Shown: positions 63,551 through 64,000 of the stretch, piece by piece
How positions within the stretch are numbered: the stretch's first letter is position 1
How the letters are laid out: each line of letters opens with the position of its first letter
NCBI GenBank assembly: GCA_037953745.1
Contig: JBAKBP010003080.1
Location: 62,001 to 126,000, forward strand
DNA: 64,000 bases
Source: Lithodes maja
Taxonomy: Eukaryota > Arthropoda > Malacostraca > Decapoda > Lithodidae
Direction of reading: 5' to 3'
Program-made: the position numbers and the translations under genes
The notes under the pieces: model-generated
Database searches by the model: none
What the model saw: the letters and a program-made list of their open reading frames with translations, nothing else
Told to the model about the DNA's origin: nothing

Positions 63551-64000
63551 TCCCGGAGCAGGATTGCTCCCGACGAGCAGGGAGGTTTTAGGAAGGGAAG
63601 AGGATGTGTAGATCAGATTTTTACCCTGAATTGTGTTGTGGAGAAGTATCTGGAGAAGAAACAAAAGGTGTATGTTGCCTTTATGGACTTGGAGAAGGCC
63701 TATGACAGAGTGGATAGAGAAGGTTTGTGGAAAGTACTTAGAATATACGGAGTAGAGGGCAAGTTGCTGAAAGCAGTGAAGAGCATGTATGAGGGTGCAA
63801 AGGCGGCAGTACGTGTGAAGAGTGAGCAGAGCGAGTTCTTTGACCTGAATGTTGGTTTGAAACAGGGGTGTGTGATGTCCCCGTGGTTGTTTACTGTATA
63901 TATGGATGGAGTTATGAAAGAAATACTATCAAGAGCAGTGGATGTTGGTGTATCGCTGAAAAGGGAGGGAATTGAGTGGAAGCTACCTATACTGCTGTTT
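63551..64000 (+). pseudogene. LINE reverse transcriptase, 5'-truncated and cut by the window edge
   Basis: The frame is open for 150 codons to the end: APDEQGGFRKGRGCVDQIF, then FMDLEKAYDRVDREGLWKVL (first RT aspartate), then GLKQGCVMSPWLFTVYMDGV. The FADD box would lie just outside. RTE/Jockey-like by eye; family unresolved. Confidence 0.85.

Overview
The window is transposable-element-dense eukaryotic DNA with no convincing host gene. The mix of elements points to a crustacean, most likely a decapod: a GalEa-like Copia element, DIRS-type tyrosine-recombinase retrotransposons with split inverted ends, CR1-like LINEs tailed by AC microsatellites, tRNA-headed SINEs, Tigger/pogo-like elements and many TTAA-flanked MITEs. 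The assignment rests on element repertoire only.

Region 1 (1-15745) is one Copia-superfamily LTR retrotransposon on the minus strand. Its 5' LTR is at 15528-15745 with an initiator-Met-type primer site at 15515-15526. Gag, protease, integrase and reverse transcriptase follow toward position 1, where the element leaves the window. Gag has been split by a full DIRS element (6533-14962) and two oppositely oriented Tigger/pogo-like elements (5251-6294 and 2588-5118). The second of these was itself entered by a poly(A) SINE and a TTAA-flanked insertion.

Region 2 (6533-24631) holds two DIRS retrotransposons in the same orientation, 1.5 kb apart. Copy A looks complete: inverted terminal repeats, a gag-like ORF, RT-RNase H, a tyrosine recombinase and the internal complementary region needed for circle-based integration. 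Copy B (16434-24631) has the same, nearly unmutated ends, but about 5.7 kb of its interior (roughly 18005-23725) has lost most sense-strand adenines, replaced by C, G or T. In the best hand-aligned 117 bases, 26 of 31 A positions changed (11 to C, 9 to G, 6 to T) against 7 of 86 other positions. This adenine-specific, strand-specific pattern resembles diversity-generating retroelement mutagenesis and is not APOBEC-, ADAR- or RIP-like. It is the most interesting signal here.

Region 3 (24632-37440) is a cluster of CR1-like LINEs of three families, several joined end to end through their short 3' tandem tails and composite AC repeats. Two carry complete endonuclease-RT frames of 1036 and 1039 codons; the second has suspicious substitutions in conserved motifs.

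Region 4 (37441-64000) is AT-rich non-coding DNA filled with MITEs (TTAA, TA, TAA and 8-bp target duplications), tRNA-derived SINEs, an (AAC)n-tailed retroposon family and decayed LINE fragments. Nesting is frequent and reaches four levels at 54647-56421. A LINE RT fragment runs off the right edge.
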